NCBI RefSeq assembly: GCF_042408735.1
Contig: NZ_JBHOQV010000208.1
Location: forward strand, 1-64,000
DNA: 64,000 bases
Direction: 5' to 3'
Source of the DNA: Thermogemmatispora sp042408735
Lineage (GTDB): Bacteria > Chloroflexota > Ktedonobacteria > Ktedonobacterales > Ktedonobacteraceae
Shown: piece after piece, positions 8,857 to 17,730 of the stretch
How positions within the stretch are numbered: position 1 is the first letter of the stretch
Layout: each line of letters begins with the position of its first letter
The notes under the pieces: model-generated
What the model was told of the DNA's origin: nothing
What the model saw: only the letters and a program-made list of their open reading frames with translations
Database searches by the model: none
Program-made: the position numbers and the translations under genes

Positions 8857-11211
8857 ATGAGCACCACCATGAAGCAGCCGGTAGAACTCCGACGCCGCCT
8901 GGAAGACTACGACCTGATCACCGGGCGAGCGCGCTTTGTGGATGACATCAGGCTGAACGGACGCCCGCCCATACTGCACGCGGTTTTCGTGCGCAGTCCC
9001 TACGCTCACGCCGTCATCGAGGGCCTCCATCTCGACGAAGCGCGCAGCCTGCCGGGCGTGGTAGCGGCTTTCAGCGCCGCCGACCTGAGCGAGCTGCCGC
9101 CGATCTTTGCCGTACCTGTGCCTGGTGTCAAGCGTCCAGAGAAGCGTCCGCTAGCTCAGGACAGGGTGCGCTACGTTGGTGAGCCGGTGGCAGTCATCGT
9201 CGCCGAGAGCCTGGCGGCGGCTACCGATGCCCTTGACCTGGTCGAAGTCGACTACGAGCCGCTGCCGGCGGTCAGCGATCCCGAGGCCGCTCTGGCCTCC
9301 GAGGCGCCCCTATTGTATCCCGAGTTTGGCAGCAACGTGGCCTTCGAGATGCCTTTCAAGGCCGGCAACGTCGAGGAGGCTTTTGCGCGCGCCAGCCACG
9401 TCACGCGCCTGCGTCTGGAGAACCAGCGCCTGGCCCCGTCCTCGCTTGAGAACCGTGCCTGCCTCTTTGACTACGATCCAGAGACCGGTCAGCTTAGCGC
9501 CTGGCTCTCCTCACAGGCGGTCTACCAGGCCCACCAGGTTCTGGCGGAAGCGCTGGGCCTGGATCACAGCCGCGTTCATGTCCACAACGCCATGAGCGGC
9601 GGCGGCTTCGGCGCCAAAACACGCCTTGGCGGCGAAGAGCTGGTCTGCGCGGCTCTGGCCTACCGTTTGGGGCGTCCGGTGAAATGGATCGAGACCCGGC
9701 GCGAGAATCTGCAAGCTCAGACGCACGGGCGTGGCCAGATCAACTACGTCGAAGCAGCCTACCAAGACGATGGGCGTCTGCTGGCGCTGCGCCTGCGCAA
9801 CATCGCCGACCTGGGCGCCTTCCTGCTCGGCATCACCGCCCTCGTCCCGATTCGCACGCCGCGCCTCGTCTGTGGCGCCTACCAGGTGGAGGCCGTCGAG
9901 AGCACCGTCATCGGCGTCTTTACCAATAAGGTGCCGACGATGGCCTACCGCGGCGCGGGCCGTCCCGAGGCCACCTATATCATCGAGCGCGTCATCGACC
10001 GCATTGCCGCCGAGCTGGGCCTTGACCCTGTCGAGGTACGGCGGCGCAACATGATCCCACCCGAGTCTTTTCCCTACGAGACCGTGACGGGCCAGCGCTA
10101 CGACAGCGGCAACTACCAGGCGGCCTTTGAGCGCCTGCTGGAGCTGGCCGACTACGAGGGCTGGCGCGCCCGCCAGCGCGAGCGTCGCGCCTCCGGCCAC
10201 CCGCGTCTGCTTGGGATTGGGTTAGCAACCTTTACCGAGATCTCTGGTGACGAGGGGAACCAGCCGCGCGAGGCCGCCACCGTGCGCATCCGCCCCGATG
10301 GCACCGTCGTGGTCGAAAGCGGCGTCTCATCGACCGGTCAGGGTCATGTCACCGCCTTTACCCAGATCGCCGCCCAGGTTCTGCAGGTCGCGCCCGAGCG
10401 GGTCGAGGTGCATCTGAACGATAGTCGACTGCCGGCCTTCAGCATCGGAACCTTCGCCAGCCGTGTCACCCAGATGGGGGGCTCGGTAGTCTGGCTAGCC
10501 GCCCAGGCCGTGCGGGAGAAGGTCCTGCGCCTGGCCTCGCATGCCCTGGAGGCCGCTCCCGCTGACCTGGTGCTTCAGGACGGGCATGTCCTGGTCCAGG
10601 GGGCGCCAACGCGCTCGGTAACCCTGGGAGAACTGGCACGTCTGGCCGAGGAAGAGCCAACGCTTCTGGAGGCAGAACCTCCCGATCCGCTTACCGGCCA
10701 GCCGATCACCGGCCTGGCTGCTCGCCGCGACTTCGCCTCCGGTCCCACCTTCTCCTTCGGGGCCCACATGGCGGTCGTCGAGATCGACAGCGAGACCGGT
10801 GAGGTGTACCCGCTGAGCTACGTGGCCGTCGACGATGCGGGGCGCATCCTCAACCATACGCTGGCCGAGGGCCAGCTACATGGCGGCCTGGCTCAGGGCA
10901 TCGGTCAAGCCCTCTATGAGCAGGTGCTCTACGACGAGAACGGCCAGCTCATCAGCGGCACCCTTCAGGACTACGCTCTGCCGCTGGCAACGATGGTCCC
11001 GCCCTTTACCAGCGATTTTGTAGAGTCGCCTTCACCCAATAACCCACTCGGGGCCAAGGGGATCGGCGAATCGGGTACCATCGGGGCCCCGCCGGCTCTC
11101 GTCAATGCCGTCCTTGATGCTCTGGCTCCCCTCGGCATCAAGGAGATCGACATGCCGCTAACGCCGGAAAAGATCTGGCGCACGCTACAGGCGGCACGCT
11201 CCTCATCTTGA
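8857..11211 (+). CDS. Molybdenum hydroxylase large subunit (xanthine dehydrogenase/CoxL family)
   Basis: A 784-residue protein with GGAAGGA 8 nt upstream of the ATG. The N-terminal hammerhead domain is present (ITGRARFVDDI, VRSPYAHA, RYVGEPVAVIVAES), then the molybdopterin-binding domains with GGGFGAK near residue 248, AYRGAGRPE near 365, STGQGHVTAF near 492 and GAKGIGESG with the catalytic Glu at 738. The active-site loop reads AYRGAGRPE, not AYRCSFR, so it is not a form I CO dehydrogenase; it is closer to aldehyde, nicotinate or xanthine-type enzymes. The [2Fe-2S] small subunit and FAD medium subunit that normally accompany it are not adjacent. Substrate unknown. Confidence 0.9.
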   Translation: MSTTMKQPVELRRRLEDYDLITGRARFVDDIRLNGRPPILHAVFVRSPYAHAVIEGLHLDEARSLPGVVAAFSAADLSELPPIFAVPVPGVKRPEKRPLAQDRVRYVGEPVAVIVAESLAAATDALDLVEVDYEPLPAVSDPEAALASEAPLLYPEFGSNVAFEMPFKAGNVEEAFARASHVTRLRLENQRLAPSSLENRACLFDYDPETGQLSAWLSSQAVYQAHQVLAEALGLDHSRVHVHNAMSGGGFGAKTRLGGEELVCAALAYRLGRPVKWIETRRENLQAQTHGRGQINYVEAAYQDDGRLLALRLRNIADLGAFLLGITALVPIRTPRLVCGAYQVEAVESTVIGVFTNKVPTMAYRGAGRPEATYIIERVIDRIAAELGLDPVEVRRRNMIPPESFPYETVTGQRYDSGNYQAAFERLLELADYEGWRARQRERRASGHPRLLGIGLATFTEISGDEGNQPREAATVRIRPDGTVVVESGVSSTGQGHVTAFTQIAAQVLQVAPERVEVHLNDSRLPAFSIGTFASRVTQMGGSVVWLAAQAVREKVLRLASHALEAAPADLVLQDGHVLVQGAPTRSVTLGELARLAEEEPTLLEAEPPDPLTGQPITGLAARRDFASGPTFSFGAHMAVVEIDSETGEVYPLSYVAVDDAGRILNHTLAEGQLHGGLAQGIGQALYEQVLYDENGQLISGTLQDYALPLATMVPPFTSDFVESPSPNNPLGAKGIGESGTIGAPPALVNAVLDALAPLGIKEIDMPLTPEKIWRTLQAARSSS

Positions 11212-11514
11212 GCCGGGCCGCCCGAGGCTGACCCCCTGGGGAGCTGGCCAGGTGCTCAAGCAGCCCGGTCAGCCAGCCGGCCCATCCCGCCTACAGCGAC
11301 GCCTTTTCCTGAAACCAGGCAGGTACGAAGGCAAGAAAGCCAGAAGGCGCGCTCCCCCGCGACCAGGCCATCTGCCAGGCCCAGCGCGGCAGGCGAGCGC
11401 GCCTTCCCCTGCTCCTCGCCGCGGCCTGCCCAGACAGCGGCAGCACGGTGGGGCTGCCCTTCGGAGGAAGTCGGGCGCGGGCGAGAGGGCACCGGGCAAG
11501 AGGGCACCCCTCCC
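11212..11514. other. Intergenic region between convergent genes, no feature seen
   Basis: GC-rich spacer between the molybdenum hydroxylase and a small membrane protein gene. Reading frames here are shadows; I see no clear terminator. Confidence 0.5.
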
Positions 11515-11850
11515 TTAGCTCTGCAGAGACTGTTGGGTCGGCGTTGGGATCTCTGGTCCCGCAAAGCTATAGATCAACAAGCCAATCACGGTGAAAAAGA
11601 AGACGACGGCGAACCATCCCCAGAGACCAAGCTGCGCCGTGCGTATCAGCGCCCCAATCCAGGCGATCAAGAGCAGAATAATCGCCGGTATCAAGGCCAT
11701 TGGCGAGAGAGCAACCAGCAGCGAGCTTGTCCAGCCAGGCGACTGGGAGCTGGTAAGGACCATCGCGATTGACACCAGCAGTAGCACCAGGCCGATGATC
11801 AGCAGGGCCAGACCGATCAGACTGAGAAGGCGAGTAGTGGACTTCTTCAT
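11515..11850 (-). CDS. Small integral membrane protein, three predicted helices
   Basis: A 111-residue protein preceded by GAGGAGAG. Hydrophobic runs at about residues 8-33 (LLSLIGLALLIIGLVLLLVS), 44-66 (LVALSPMALIPAIILLLIAW) and 74-94 (GLWGWFAVVFFFTVIGLLIY) predict three membrane helices, with a short polar tail ending TPTQQSLQS. No family recognised. It stands alone. Confidence 0.7.
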   Translation of the reverse strand: MKKSTTRLLSLIGLALLIIGLVLLLVSIAMVLTSSQSPGWTSSLLVALSPMALIPAIILLLIAWIGALIRTAQLGLWGWFAVVFFFTVIGLLIYSFAGPEIPTPTQQSLQS

Positions 11851-12119
11851 CTCTCCTCCTGACGTCCGAAAGCCGATCGTTCTCCGGCAAAACCTTCGTT
11901 GCTAGAGAAGCATCGATATACCTCTCTTTTAGAGAGACGATCAAGAGCATTAGCAGCTAAAATGATCTCTTCTCGCCCTGGGATAGATTTCTTATCCAGA
12001 AAAGGGTCAGGGGACCAGAAGGCCAGATGGCAAAGACACAAACCTGAGCAGCAGTGGATCCCATTCGGCCTTTGCCACCTGGCGCAAGCTTCTTCCAGGA
12101 GTGAGCAGTGAAGGGATCT

Positions 12120-12695
12120 TCAGGAGGAACGTCGCAGAGAGTCGAGATAGCGCTTGAACTGAAAACGGTTCTCCAACAAATCCAGATCGAGGCGATATGA
12201 AGGTGGGCTGCTTGCCTCCACCCTGGCAACCAGCGTCGTCATCACTCGACGACCCAGGGCCTGGGTCACCGCCGTGCGAAACTGGGCAGGCGTCTCGGCC
12301 TGCATCACCAGCGGCACGCCAGCCGCCCGCGCCATCTCAGCCAGATTGGTGCCGCTGGCGGTCGCTGTTGGGAAGCCTCCCACCGAGACCAGACTGCTAT
12401 TGTCAAAGACGATATGGAGCAAGTTTGGGGGGCGATAGCGAGCCAGCGTCGTCAGGCTACCAAGATTCATCAGGAGCGAGCCATCGCCGTCGAGGACGAT
12501 CACCTGCTGCTCCGGCAGAGAGAGGGCCAGGCCCAAACCCAATGATGAAGCCAGCCCCATTGAGTGCTCCATATAGAAAAAGTTGGGTCGATGGCCCAGA
12601 GAGTACAGCTCAGCAGCAACTGCCCCCATAATGGTGACGACAACGCATCGTTCAAGCTCGGAATAGATCTCCCGCAGGGCCTCCGCGCGCAGCAT
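12120..12695 (-). CDS. TPP-dependent decarboxylase, C-terminal-type subunit (sulfopyruvate/phosphonopyruvate decarboxylase beta-like)
   Basis: The start MLRAEALREI at 12695 aligns with the usual beginning of ComE-like subunits, so a longer frame to 12785 is not used. The 191-residue chain carries the thiamine-diphosphate motif: DGDGSLLMNLGSL near residue 75 followed about 25 residues later by VFDNSS, with an early YMEHSMGLASSLGLGLAL segment that lines the active site. This is the PP half of a two-gene TPP decarboxylase, the partner being the gene at 12794-13318. Known relatives decarboxylate sulfopyruvate or phosphonopyruvate to the aldehyde; which acid is used here is not clear. Confidence 0.8.
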   Translation of the reverse strand: MLRAEALREIYSELERCVVVTIMGAVAAELYSLGHRPNFFYMEHSMGLASSLGLGLALSLPEQQVIVLDGDGSLLMNLGSLTTLARYRPPNLLHIVFDNSSLVSVGGFPTATASGTNLAEMARAAGVPLVMQAETPAQFRTAVTQALGRRVMTTLVARVEASSPPSYRLDLDLLENRFQFKRYLDSLRRSS

Positions 12696-12793
12696 GTTCC
12701 AGGCTCTCCTTCCGCTCTCAGACAAACAACTCTTTAGCAAGAGTCCAGGCGCTTCTTCCTTGCCACCGTAACCAGGCCGGAGCAAACCGGCCC

Positions 12794-13318
12794 TTACGAC
12801 CCGTCATCATCCTCCCAGAGCAGTTCCCGGGTGAGCAAGAGCGCCACCGGCTGCAGGGCCGAGAAAGCCAGCGTCTGGGCCTCCTTGAGGCGACGGGCGA
12901 CATCATCCTCGCGCCCTAGACAGTAGTAGGGGATTGTCAGCGCTCGCAGCACCGGCTCCGTGACCAGGCCCCCCTGCGTCTGCCAGGGGTCTTGCTCGCC
13001 CCAGTGGCCCCGATAGCTGACCAGCAGCAAGATGGGGATCTTGTAGAGCATAGCCAGTGAGACCAGCGGATTAATGGCCGCCAGGAGGCCGTGGTTCTGC
13101 ATCATATGAACCGAAGGTACCCCTCCAAAGTAGGCTCCCGCCGCAATGCCGATCGACTCCTCCTCTCTGGCCACCTGCACCAGGCGCATCTCCTGATCAG
13201 CTTCGACCAGGCGCAATAAGGGGACAAGCCAGGTCTCCGGCAAAGCCGAAACCAGCCGGATATCGCAAGCCTTGAGGGCCTCGTAGACGCGGCGCGCCCC
13301 AGCTAGAGAGACTGGCAT
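12794..13318 (-). CDS. TPP-dependent decarboxylase, N-terminal-type subunit (sulfopyruvate decarboxylase alpha-like)
   Basis: A 174-residue protein with a strong GAGGAG site 7 nt before its ATG. It has the pyrimidine-binding (PYR) half of TPP decarboxylases: LVSALPETWLVPLLRLVE near residue 22, VAREEESIGIAAGAYFGG near 48 with the Glu that protonates the cofactor, and MMQNHGLLAAINPLVSLAMLY near 72. This matches ComD-type alpha subunits. The beta-like gene follows 98 nt downstream on the same strand, so the two probably form one heteromeric enzyme. Coenzyme M synthesis is not expected in this kind of bacterium, so a role in C3 sulfonate or phosphonate turnover is more likely (inference). Confidence 0.82.
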   Translation of the reverse strand: MPVSLAGARRVYEALKACDIRLVSALPETWLVPLLRLVEADQEMRLVQVAREEESIGIAAGAYFGGVPSVHMMQNHGLLAAINPLVSLAMLYKIPILLLVSYRGHWGEQDPWQTQGGLVTEPVLRALTIPYYCLGREDDVARRLKEAQTLAFSALQPVALLLTRELLWEDDDGS

Positions 13319-13802
13319 GGTTGTTCTCCTCCTCTCAACAAATCAGAGCCTGCCTGAGCTGAGAACCAGGCATTGACGGGCATCAAAGCAGAAGAGAAGT
13401 TCTGGCCTTCAGCTCTTGCTCGTCCCGTGGCTAGTATAGAACATCGGCGAAAGGTCTGCCAGACGGCACAGCTCTTGATAGAGAGCGGACCTCGACTGGC
13501 AAAGCAGCGGTCCCTGTGGCATACTGCAAGAGGAGCAACGGTGAGCGCCGTCGCAGTCCAGAGGAGGAGCCGGCCAGGCCAGCCAGGGCCTTCGCTCTTA
13601 TGGTGCGGCCAGCCAGTCAGCAAGCCGGGCAGGTAGTTGGCACGGCCCAGGAGGCTCATCATTTTCTGCACGCTGCGCCTTGCAGCCTAACCCACCCACC
13701 ACACTGCCGATCAGCGAGTGAGCCTCAGCCAGCTCAGGACGATGGCCTCACACAGGACAGGTCACAGTGACGACTCATTGGACAGGAGAGGATCAGCCAA
13801 CG
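13319..13802. other. Divergent intergenic region, no clear element
   Basis: Lies between the decarboxylase operon and the SDR gene. No gene, hairpin or convincing promoter could be supported. Confidence 0.4.
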
Positions 13803-14600
13803 ATGACTGACTTACTGCAGCAGCTTCCACTCACCGGCAAGCGAGCCGTTGTCACAGGTGCCAGCAAAGGCATTGGGCGAGCCATTGCCCTGGCCCTGGC
13901 TGAGGCCGGGGCTGACGTTGGCATCTGCGCGCGCAACAGCAGTGAGCTTGAACAGCTCGCGGCCCAGATCGAAGCCAAAGGCCGACGCTGTATCTTTACG
14001 ACCTGCGACGTGACCGACCCGGCTCAGGTCGAGCGCATGGCCGACGAGCTGCGCACGGGTCTGGGCGGCGTGCATATCCTGGTCAACAACGCAGGCATCG
14101 CCGGCAGCCACAAATTCCTCAACCATCCCGACGAACTCTGGCATCGGCTGCTGGCTGTCAACCTTACCGGCGTCTACTACGTCTGCAAAGCCTTCGTGCC
14201 AACGCTCGTCGAGCAGCGCTATGGGCGCATCATCAACATCGCCTCCATCGCCTCGCGCGTCGGAGGGCGTTACATCGCCGCTTACACGGCCTCCAAGCAT
14301 GGCGTCCTCGGGCTAACGCGCGCCCTCGCCGTCGAGCTGCTCCCCTACAACATCACGGTCAACGCCATCTGCCCCAGCTACGTCAACACGCCCATGACCG
14401 ACGCCAGCGTCAGCAACATCGTGGCCCACACCGGCATGAGCGAGGAGCAAGCCCGCCAGACGCTGGCGCGCAGTAGCCCGCAGAACCGCCTGATCGAGCC
14501 AGAAGAAGTAGCGGCTATCGCCGTCTTTCTGGCCCTGGACAGCAGCAAGGGCATCAACGGCCAGGCCATCAACATCGACGGAGGCGGCGTCATGTCCTGA
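13803..14600 (+). CDS. Short-chain dehydrogenase/reductase (FabG-like)
   Basis: The ATG at 13803 (MTDLLQQLPL) is preferred over an in-frame GTG at 13767 because the chain then begins at the normal SDR position; GAGGA lies 10 nt upstream. The 265-residue product has the full classical SDR set: TGASKGIG at 18-25 for NAD(P), NNAG at 95-98 and the catalytic Ser148, Tyr161 and Lys165, with the C-terminal IDGGGVMS. It reduces or oxidises a carbonyl/alcohol pair. It is transcribed away from the TPP decarboxylase pair; reduction of an aldehyde made by that enzyme is possible but unproven. 3-oxoacyl reductase or 3-hydroxybutyrate dehydrogenase activity are alternatives. Confidence 0.88.
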   Translation: MTDLLQQLPLTGKRAVVTGASKGIGRAIALALAEAGADVGICARNSSELEQLAAQIEAKGRRCIFTTCDVTDPAQVERMADELRTGLGGVHILVNNAGIAGSHKFLNHPDELWHRLLAVNLTGVYYVCKAFVPTLVEQRYGRIINIASIASRVGGRYIAAYTASKHGVLGLTRALAVELLPYNITVNAICPSYVNTPMTDASVSNIVAHTGMSEEQARQTLARSSPQNRLIEPEEVAAIAVFLALDSSKGINGQAINIDGGGVMS

Positions 14601-15020
14601 CAGGCGCGGCGTCCGCGCCACGGGCAGGCTCAGCCAGCAGTCGTCCCGCTGCACCTGGCCGCCCTGACCTTCACTGCCTACTTGTTGTTCGCTCTCCCGC
14701 TCGTCAGAGCTGCCTGCCTTTCCGCCGAAGAGGCCAGGCTGGTGGGAGAGCGCTTGTTTGAAGACCTGCAGTCCTTTTTACTGCCCCCAGACTGCACTGC
14801 AAGCAGTTGCGCGCCGGCGGTCAAGGTTGACGCTGCTCCTTCCGATCTGCTATGCTGAAAGAAGAAGCGCCTGAAAGCGCGCAACTGCCTGATCTCCCCA
14901 GGCACCCGACCCGGCGCCATGCAGCCAATCGAACCGCCACAATCATGCATGCACATCCAAACAACCCATCCTGCGACGTCATCCATCTCCGCCAGCTAGC
15001 TAGAGAAGCAAGGAGTCATC
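14601..15020. other. Intergenic region with promoter
   Basis: No gene supported. It contains the promoter at 14827-14856, about 165 nt before the acyltransferase start. Confidence 0.5.
14827..14856 (+). promoter_or_regulatory. Sigma-A-type promoter, 18-nt spacer
   Basis: TTGACG at 14827-14832 and TATGCT at 14851-14856, spacer 18 nt, upstream of the acyltransferase gene. Confidence 0.55.
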
Positions 15021-16379
15021 ATGAGACATCTTGCAGCACTGCTTGCCGCTTGCAGCCGGGTTCTGATCGCAGGCCTCCTTTGGGTAGGCGTCCGGCTCTT
15101 TCACAAGATCGAGTTTCACGGACTGGAGCACCTACCCGCACGTGGGCCTGTTTACTTTGCCATGGCCCACAAACGCGACGTCGACCCGATGATCGAGGTT
15201 CCCACCATTCTGGCGCGCTGGAAGTGGCGAGCTGTCACCCGCGAGGTCCTCTTTGCCATTCGCAGCGATGCCTTTGCGCCACGCTTCCTCAGCCGCATTG
15301 TCCCAGAGCCGGGCTGGCTTGCCCGCCTTCTGGGGCTGCTCTCGCTGGGAGGGCTTTTACGCTTCATCGGCCTGCGACCCATCGAAAACATCCACTTGCG
15401 TCCGATCGAACTTTGGCTGCGCAACGCCCTTCAGAGTGAGGGAGACCGTCCGGCGGGCCAGATCCTCAGTCCAGCCTTTCTGCAGCAGTGGGCGCGCAGC
15501 GCTGGAGAGCAGGCCCAGCGTCTGGCCAGCCTTCCTGTATCGCGGCTCCTCTCCTGGCATTATCGAACCATTTTGCGTCGTCTCAGCGGGGCTGAAATCT
15601 TCCAGCCGGAGGTCTACCTGCGCGTCAAGAACCAGGTATTGGAGGAGCTACGCCAGCAGCTTAGCGCTCTCTCGGCCTGGCTTGCCCGTGGCGGTTCGCT
15701 GTGGGGGGCTCCGGAGGGCCAGCTCTCGCCTGACGGGCGCATCGGTCCGATTACCGCTGCTCCTCACCGTCTTCTGCGCGGGGGGCCGCCCGACACGCGC
15801 GTGGTGCCGATCGCCGTCATGTATGACTTCATGACCGTGCGCCGTCGCAAGCGTGTCTTTGTCAGCCTGGCTCCCAGCATCGAGCGCGCGCCCCAGCTTG
15901 CGCAGCGCGAGCTGCACGAGCGGCTTCGGCGTGCCTGGCTCCTGAGCGCGCACTTCACCTGTACCCAGCTTGCCAGTGGCTTCCTCGTCCAGCGCAGCAA
16001 GGAAGGGCGTCCCTCGTTCACACTGGACGAGCTGGTCACAGCCCTCAACCGCCAGGCGCTACAGTTAAAACGGGCTGGCAGGCATGTCGATCGGCGCCTG
16101 CTCAAAGCCCGCAGCGTGCGCCGTCTCGCCCGTCACTATCTCAAGTATGCCGCGCGCCGGCGACTGGTACGCCGGACCGGACGGCGCACCTGGAAGGCCA
16201 CCATCGGCAGCCTCGGTATCCAGGTAGGGCGCGGCGAGCCGGGCTACCGTCAGGCCCCGCTGGCCTACGCCTGGAACGAGCTGCAGGACCTGCTCAGCGT
16301 TGGCCTGGTCAGCCCGGCCTCCGCCTCGCCGACAGGCGCAGCCCGTCCAAGTGGCCAGGCAAGTGGTCAGGCAAGCTAA
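15021..16379 (+). CDS. PlsC-like lysophospholipid acyltransferase family protein
   Basis: A 452-residue protein with GGAG 6 nt before the ATG. It opens with a hydrophobic helix (RVLIAGLLWVGVRLF), then has the acyltransferase motif HX4D as HKRDVD at residues 50-55 and a second motif GAPEGQLSPDGRIGP near 232, the counterpart of FPEGTRS. These are the catalytic and phosphate-binding blocks of the LPLAT/PlsC superfamily, which transfer acyl groups to lysophosphatidic acid or similar acceptors at the membrane. It is much longer than typical PlsC (about 240 residues): there is an insert between the two blocks (residues 110-215) and a long basic C-terminal part. The acceptor is unknown. Confidence 0.75.
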   Translation: MRHLAALLAACSRVLIAGLLWVGVRLFHKIEFHGLEHLPARGPVYFAMAHKRDVDPMIEVPTILARWKWRAVTREVLFAIRSDAFAPRFLSRIVPEPGWLARLLGLLSLGGLLRFIGLRPIENIHLRPIELWLRNALQSEGDRPAGQILSPAFLQQWARSAGEQAQRLASLPVSRLLSWHYRTILRRLSGAEIFQPEVYLRVKNQVLEELRQQLSALSAWLARGGSLWGAPEGQLSPDGRIGPITAAPHRLLRGGPPDTRVVPIAVMYDFMTVRRRKRVFVSLAPSIERAPQLAQRELHERLRRAWLLSAHFTCTQLASGFLVQRSKEGRPSFTLDELVTALNRQALQLKRAGRHVDRRLLKARSVRRLARHYLKYAARRRLVRRTGRRTWKATIGSLGIQVGRGEPGYRQAPLAYAWNELQDLLSVGLVSPASASPTGAARPSGQASGQAS

Positions 16380-16407
16380 AGCTGGCAGGGGAGCCGGGCT
16401 TTGGGAG

Positions 16408-16437
16408 CTAGCCGCCTTGCCTGGGAAGGGCGGCTAG
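16408..16437. terminator. Bidirectional terminator hairpin
   Basis: Nine-bp perfect stem CTAGCCGCC (16408-16416) / GGCGGCTAG (16429-16437) with a 12-nt loop, between two converging genes; the right arm contains the stop codon of the acyl-CoA dehydrogenase gene. Confidence 0.55.
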
Positions 16438-17651
16438 ACCTGCGGAAGGCGCTGTTCGCGCAGGAGCAGGCGCGCCAGCGAGCGCTTGTGCACTTCATCG
16501 GGGCCGTCGACGATGTGCAGAGTCCGCCCGTGGGCCCACATGGAGGCCAGGGGGAAATCATCGCAGAGGCCAGCCGCACCAAAAACCTGGATGGCCCGAT
16601 TGACTACATTGGTCAGGACGGTCGGCGCGACGATCTTGATCATGGCGATCTCCTTCTGTGCCGCCTTCTTGCCCAGGGTGTCCATCATCCAGGCAGCCTT
16701 GAGTGTCAACAGGCGCGCCTGCTCAATTTCCAGGTGCGACTGGGCGATCCATTCCTGAATAACTCCCTGCTCCGCCAGTGACTTGCCAAAGGCCACCCGC
16801 TCCTGCGCACGGCGACACATGAGTTCAAGGGCATACTGAGCCGCTCCAATCGCCCGCATACAGTGATGGATGCGGCCCGGCCCCAGACGTGCCTGCGCAA
16901 TGGCGAAGCCGCTGCCTTCTTCACCTAGCAGGTTGCTGGCCGGCACACGTACGTTCTCAAAGCGAACCTCGCAGTGGCTCTCGTTGTCCAGATAGCCCAT
17001 CACCGGCAGGCTGCGCACAATAGTCACCCCCGGCGTGTCGCGCGGAACCAGAATCATGCTCTGCTGGCGATGGCGGTCGGGATGATGTGGGTCGGTCTTG
17101 CCCATGACAATGAAGATCTTGCAGCGCGGGCGCGCCGCCCCCGAGATCCACCACTTGCGCCCGTTCAGCACGTACTCGTCTCCCTGACGCTCGATGGTCA
17201 ACTGGATATTGGTGGCATCCGAGCTGGCTACGTCCGGCTCAGTCATGGCAAAGGCCGAGCGGATCTCTCCTTCCAGCAGCGGCTTGAGCCATTGCTCTTT
17301 CTGCTCTGGCGTGCCGAATTCCGCCAGAATTTCCATATTGCCGGTGTCGGGCGCCGCACAGTTGAAGACCTCCGAGGCCCAACCGACACGCCCCATGATC
17401 TCGGCCAGGGGCGCATATTCCAGGTTGCTCAGACCCGGACCGTAGCGTGGATCGGTCATGAAAAGGTTCCAGAGGCCCTCGGCCTTCGCCTTCTCTTTGA
17501 GTTCATCGACAATCTCGGCGTGATGGTGGGGATTGCCAGAGGCCGCTATCTGCTGCCGATAGGTCTCCTGGTTGGGGAAAATATAGCGCTCCATGAAGTC
17601 AAGGAGCCGCTGACGCAATGCGTTGACCCTCTCGGAATAGGTGAAATCCAT
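16434..17651 (-). CDS. Acyl-CoA dehydrogenase, ACAD10/11-like
   Basis: A 405-residue protein with GAGAGGAAG before the ATG and the full acyl-CoA dehydrogenase fold: N-terminal helical domain with EYAPLAEIMGR, the FAD/substrate segment FAMTEPDVASSDATNIQ near residue 136, WWISGAARPRCKIFIVMGK near 167 and the C-terminal RAIQVFGAAGLCDDFPLA and HIVDGPDEVHKRSLARL. The spacing and the DGPDEVH end match the ACAD10/ACAD11 subgroup, whose members act on long or 4-hydroxy acyl-CoAs. It should introduce a trans-2 double bond, passing electrons to ETF. Transcribed alone, convergent with the acyltransferase. Confidence 0.92.
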   Translation of the reverse strand: MDFTYSERVNALRQRLLDFMERYIFPNQETYRQQIAASGNPHHHAEIVDELKEKAKAEGLWNLFMTDPRYGPGLSNLEYAPLAEIMGRVGWASEVFNCAAPDTGNMEILAEFGTPEQKEQWLKPLLEGEIRSAFAMTEPDVASSDATNIQLTIERQGDEYVLNGRKWWISGAARPRCKIFIVMGKTDPHHPDRHRQQSMILVPRDTPGVTIVRSLPVMGYLDNESHCEVRFENVRVPASNLLGEEGSGFAIAQARLGPGRIHHCMRAIGAAQYALELMCRRAQERVAFGKSLAEQGVIQEWIAQSHLEIEQARLLTLKAAWMMDTLGKKAAQKEIAMIKIVAPTVLTNVVNRAIQVFGAAGLCDDFPLASMWAHGRTLHIVDGPDEVHKRSLARLLLREQRLPQV

Positions 17652-17730
17652 CGCTTCCTCTCCTTGGCTGGGGACAGAATAAGGCCCAGGCAGGCCCAGT
17701 GTCTTGCATCTTAGCCCACTCGGGCACCAA

